A stretch of DNA of 8,906 bases from Firmicutes bacterium CAG:449 (GTDB lineage: Bacteria > Bacillota_I > Bacilli_A > RFN20 > CAG-449): NCBI GenBank assembly GCA_000432895.1, contig FR889367.1:5442-14347 (forward strand), in the 5' to 3' direction. The notes beneath the pieces are model-generated. The model ran no database searches. It saw only the letters and a list, made by a program, of their open reading frames with translations, and was not told the DNA's origin. Within the stretch, counting starts at the first letter, position 1, and every line of letters starts with the position of its first letter. The translations under genes were made by a program, and so were the position numbers. This document shows positions 6,372 to 8,906 of this stretch, piece by piece.

Positions 6372-7274
6372 TTACTTCTTTCTTCTTGGAAATGCTTTTT
6401 CATACTCCTCTAACATTTTTTGATTAGAAACATGAGTATATACTTGCGTAGAGGATAATGAAGAATGCCCTAATAGTTCCTGTATCACTCTTAAATCTAA
6501 GCCTTGATTCAATAAATGAGTAGCAAAAGTATGTCTAAATTTATGTGGATGCAAAGACATATTGGTATTAATTTTTTTGGCTATACTCTCTAAAATATAT
6601 TCTACCCCTCTTGAAGTTAATTTATTTCCTTTACTATTCAAAAAAACATAGTTACTTCCATTAGACTTACTATTAACTAAAATTTCTTTTCGAGTATTTT
6701 CAATATAATAAAGTAAAGTTTTTTGAGTATTTAAAGAAAATGGCACTCTTCTTTCTTTATTCCCTTTACCAACAATAATCATTATTCTTTCTTTAATATT
6801 TATTTTTTGTAAAGTTAAATCACATAATTCACTTACTCTTAAGCCCGAAGAAAAAAGAAGTTCTAAAATCGCTTGATCACGAGGTGCTAAAAAATCTTCT
6901 CTTTGACTATTTTCTTGAAAAATATTTTTTATTTCTTCAATATAGAAAAAATCTGGTAGTTTTTTATCAATTTTAGGCATTGAAATTAATAAGAAAGGAT
7001 TAGATGTAACTATTTTATTTTTTACTAAATATTCATAAAAACCTCTCAAAGCAATAATTCTTCTTGCATTACTTCTTTTAGAAATTCCATTCATTATTTC
7101 ACAAGATAAAAAGTTTCTTATTAGTGTTTGATCAACCATTTCTAAAGTATAATCTTCATCATCAATATATTTTAAAAACTTTTCTATATCTCTTTGATAA
7201 GAATCAATAGTTTTTATAGAATAATTTTTTTGATATTTTAAATAAAACAAATAATTTTTAAGAGTTTCTATCAT
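6372..7274 (-). CDS. xerC: Tyrosine recombinase XerC (CodV-type)
   Basis: This site-specific tyrosine recombinase probably acts at the dif site with a XerD partner to resolve chromosome dimers. The 300 residues have the two-domain layout: an N-terminal SAM-like DNA-binding domain (about 1-90) and a catalytic domain. Catalytic residues are all present: R146 in SGLRVSEL, K170 in GKGNKERRVP, H244 and R247 in HPHKFRHTFATHLL, H270 in LLGHSSLSSTQ and the nucleophile Y279 in VYTHV. Location directly after topA matches xerC/codV of Bacilli, which supports XerC over XerD or an integrase. The start at 7274 aligns with family N-termini (MIETLKNYLFYLKYQKNYS). There is no Shine-Dalgarno, and the -10 ends only seven bases before the ATG, so the mRNA may be leaderless. 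Nothing suggests a mobile integrase: no att-like repeats, and composition resembles its neighbours. Confidence 0.9.
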   Translation of the reverse strand: MIETLKNYLFYLKYQKNYSIKTIDSYQRDIEKFLKYIDDEDYTLEMVDQTLIRNFLSCEIMNGISKRSNARRIIALRGFYEYLVKNKIVTSNPFLLISMPKIDKKLPDFFYIEEIKNIFQENSQREDFLAPRDQAILELLFSSGLRVSELCDLTLQKINIKERIMIIVGKGNKERRVPFSLNTQKTLLYYIENTRKEILVNSKSNGSNYVFLNSKGNKLTSRGVEYILESIAKKINTNMSLHPHKFRHTFATHLLNQGLDLRVIQELLGHSSLSSTQVYTHVSNQKMLEEYEKAFPRRKK

Positions 7275-7281
7275 ATAAAAA

Positions 7282-7290
7282 ATTATAACA
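7282..7290 (-). promoter_or_regulatory. Extended -10 promoter of xerC (leaderless start predicted)
   Basis: TGTTATAAT is a perfect extended -10 (TGnTATAAT). No -35 is seen: the hexamer 17 bases upstream is TACGAA, lying in the loop of the topA terminator, but extended -10 promoters can work without one. Transcription would start at about 7274-7276, on or within two bases of the xerC ATG at 7274. The TG overlaps the U-tract of the preceding terminator. Confidence 0.65.
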
Positions 7291-7318
7291 AAAAAAGTGA
7301 TCTATTCGTATCACTTTT
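7290..7318 (-). terminator. Intrinsic terminator of topA
   Basis: The minus-strand RNA pairs AAAAGUGAU (7310-7318) with AUCACUUUU (7293-7301), nine perfect pairs, around an eight-base loop, followed by further U to 7290 (seven U in a row after the last G). The 5' arm contains the topA stop codon TGA (7311-7313), so the hairpin can fold fully only after the terminating ribosome has left. Confidence 0.8.
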
Positions 7319-8906
7319 CTTCTTTAATTGCTTGAATATAACGACATTTAGGAAATCCACTGCAAGCATAGAAATCATTTTTACCATGTTTTCCACTTTT
7401 TCTTAATAATGGTTTTCCACATTTTGGACAAACTAAATCAGTCACTTCATCTTGTTTTTCTTCTTGTCCTTCAATATATTTGCATTCAGGGAAACCACTG
7501 CAAGCATAAAATTCACCTTTTTTTGATTTTCTTAAAACAAGAGGTTTTCCACATTTTGGGCAAGTTTTTGATGAATAAACTAATTCTTTCTTTTCTTCTT
7601 TTTTTACATAATTACAATCTGGATATCCACTACATGCTTCAAATGTACCAAATTTTGATTTTCTCAAAACAAGTGGTTTTCCACACTTTGGACAAATATT
7701 ACCTGTTAATTTAGGTTGTTCTTTTTCCATATTTTCACAAGCATTAACAAATAATTTTTCAAATTCATCGTAGAACTTATGCAAAACCAAATTTCTAGAG
7801 CCATCTTTGTAACAGACTTCATCAAGTTCACTTTCCATTTGAGCGGTATAATTTGTTTCCATAAATGGTTCAAAAAATTTATTTAAATTATTAACTGTAA
7901 TAATCCCTTGCTCAGTTGGAATTAAAGATCCTTTTTCATTTTTTACATAATCTCTAGCGTATAATGTTGCAATTGTAGAAGCATAAGTAGATGGTCTACC
8001 AATTCCATCTTCTTCCATTGTTTTAACTACTTTAGCTTCATTAAATCTAGAAGGCCCTTTGGTGAAATGTTGACTTTTTTCAACATTATCAGCTTTTAAT
8101 ATATCATCTAAATTAAAACCAACTAAAGTTTTTTCTTCAATATCTTCTTCAGCAGTGTAAACTTTTGAATAACCTTTAAAGATATTCTTCGTTCCAACTA
8201 GCGAAAAAATATAGTCATTATTAGACAATTTAACATTAGTTACTTCATCTTCTTTTGGAGCCATTAAAGCAGCAATAGAACGATTATAAATTAATTTATA
8301 TAAAGCTAAAGGTCCTCTTTCAAGTTGATATTCTTCTTTAACTTTATCAGGAGTATTTTCTAATGAAGTTGGTCTAATTGCTTCATGCGCCATACTAGAA
8401 TTATCTTTATTTTCTAATGATTTAAGTTTTTGACTAGATGCTAAATATTCTTCTCCATATTTTTCTTGAATATATTTTTTACCATGCTCAATAAATTCTT
8501 TCGCAAGACCAGTGCCATCAGTTCTAATATAAGTTATTAAACCTATTTCGAATAATTTTTGTGCATAACTTTGAGTGACTTTTGTAGAAAACTTACAAGA
8601 ATTATACGCTACTTGTTGCAGAACCGAAGTTCTAAAAGGAATTTGTGAATCAGTAAATCTTTTATTTTTGTTAATATTTATGACTTTGAATTCACTTGAT
8701 AAATTGTTTAAAACATTATCTGCATCTTGCTCATTTTTTAAATTAATCTTTTCGTTTTTATATGTTTCTAAAGTTGCTTTATATTTTTTATTAAAAACTG
8801 CTTCAATCATCCAATATTCTTCAGGAACAAATTCTTGAACTTCTTTTTCTCTTTCAGTAATAAGTTTTAAAGTAACACTTTGCACTCGACCAGCCGAAAC
8901 AGAGCC
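7311..8906 (-). CDS. topA: DNA topoisomerase I (type IA), 5' part cut by the window edge
   Basis: This enzyme relaxes negative supercoils through a transient 5'-phosphotyrosine break. The frame is open to the right edge, giving 531 visible residues; the N-terminal Toprim domain, perhaps 150 residues, lies outside. The first visible residues, GSVSAGRVQSVTLKLITERE, are the conserved block that continues past Toprim, so the GTG at 8885 is the Val of this motif and not a start. The catalytic Tyr is residue 126 of the fragment (LITYIRTD). HEAIRPT (174-180) and GIGRPSTYASTIATL (about 301-315) are further hallmarks. The C-terminus carries three four-cysteine zinc ribbons (C405-C431, C449-C475 and C493-C521, approximately) with CPKCGKPL and ACSG(Y/F)P-x-C halves; the first two are nearly identical. 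It ends in TGA, the only TGA stop among the complete ends here, inside its terminator hairpin. Confidence 0.96.
   Translation of the reverse strand, partial: GSVSAGRVQSVTLKLITEREKEVQEFVPEEYWMIEAVFNKKYKATLETYKNEKINLKNEQDADNVLNNLSSEFKVININKNKRFTDSQIPFRTSVLQQVAYNSCKFSTKVTQSYAQKLFEIGLITYIRTDGTGLAKEFIEHGKKYIQEKYGEEYLASSQKLKSLENKDNSSMAHEAIRPTSLENTPDKVKEEYQLERGPLALYKLIYNRSIAALMAPKEDEVTNVKLSNNDYIFSLVGTKNIFKGYSKVYTAEEDIEEKTLVGFNLDDILKADNVEKSQHFTKGPSRFNEAKVVKTMEEDGIGRPSTYASTIATLYARDYVKNEKGSLIPTEQGIITVNNLNKFFEPFMETNYTAQMESELDEVCYKDGSRNLVLHKFYDEFEKLFVNACENMEKEQPKLTGNICPKCGKPLVLRKSKFGTFEACSGYPDCNYVKKEEKKELVYSSKTCPKCGKPLVLRKSKKGEFYACSGFPECKYIEGQEEKQDEVTDLVCPKCGKPLLRKSGKHGKNDFYACSGFPKCRYIQAIKEEK

Noticed and set aside
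6372..7274. The tyrosine recombinase as a mobile-element integrase
   Set aside because: Its position after topA, typical Xer length and motifs, and the lack of flanking direct repeats or cargo fit the housekeeping XerC.
7409..7714. Plus-strand open frame opposite the topA zinc ribbons, with internal repeats
   Set aside because: The repeats are the reverse complement of the zinc-ribbon repeats; it is a shadow. The same applies to the plus-strand frame at 8575-8838.
8883..8885. GTG as a topA start
   Set aside because: The frame stays open to the edge and the seven codons upstream read GSVSAGR, part of the conserved topoisomerase IA motif, so this GTG is an internal Val.
1..8906. A defence system, CRISPR array, toxin-antitoxin pair, prophage or other novel multi-gene system
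   Set aside because: Every coding stretch is accounted for by conserved housekeeping families and no intergenic gap exceeds about 160 bases.

Overview
The window is a block of conserved housekeeping genes, all read from the minus strand. It comes from a very AT-rich, low-GC Gram-positive bacterium, probably of the Bacilli/Erysipelotrichia/Mollicutes-related radiation. The order topA - xerC - rpsB - tsf - pyrH - frr - uppS - cdsA - dxr - (rseP) is the classic Firmicutes arrangement, but compressed. In Bacillus subtilis, trmFO, hslV, hslU, codY and further genes lie between topA and rpsB; here only the recombinase gene is present. The genetic code looks standard. Conserved tryptophans are TGG, no gene is interrupted by TGA, and topA ends in TGA, which argues against the Mycoplasma/Spiroplasma code. 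Undecaprenyl diphosphate synthase and the MEP-pathway enzyme Dxr suggest a walled cell with MEP isoprenoid synthesis (inference).

In the direction of transcription (right to left): the C-terminal three quarters of topoisomerase I (7311-8906, cut by the window edge) ends in an intrinsic terminator. Next is xerC (6372-7274), with an extended -10 promoter so close to its ATG that the mRNA is predicted to be leaderless. A good promoter and a leader of about 110 nt, with candidate regulatory RNA structure, precede rpsB-tsf (4327-6215). A terminator separates tsf from pyrH-frr (3552-4277 and 2999-3550), and a strong terminator follows frr. A new -10 element and a short leader then precede the membrane/envelope operon uppS-cdsA-dxr-rseP (2877 to the left edge), whose genes are separated by one base or overlap by one base.

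Functionally, rpsB, tsf and frr serve translation (small subunit, elongation, ribosome recycling). pyrH makes UDP for RNA and envelope precursors. uppS, cdsA and dxr supply the lipid carrier, CDP-diacylglycerol and isoprenoid precursors. topA and xerC handle DNA topology and chromosome dimer resolution.

There is no mobile element, CRISPR array, tRNA, rRNA or defence system, and no gene-free stretch over 300 bases. I found no undescribed multi-gene system. The items most worth a second look are regulatory and structural: the rpsB leader, the extended S2 protein, the leaderless xerC, the hairpin over the uppS ribosome binding site, and terminators whose tails run into the next promoter.
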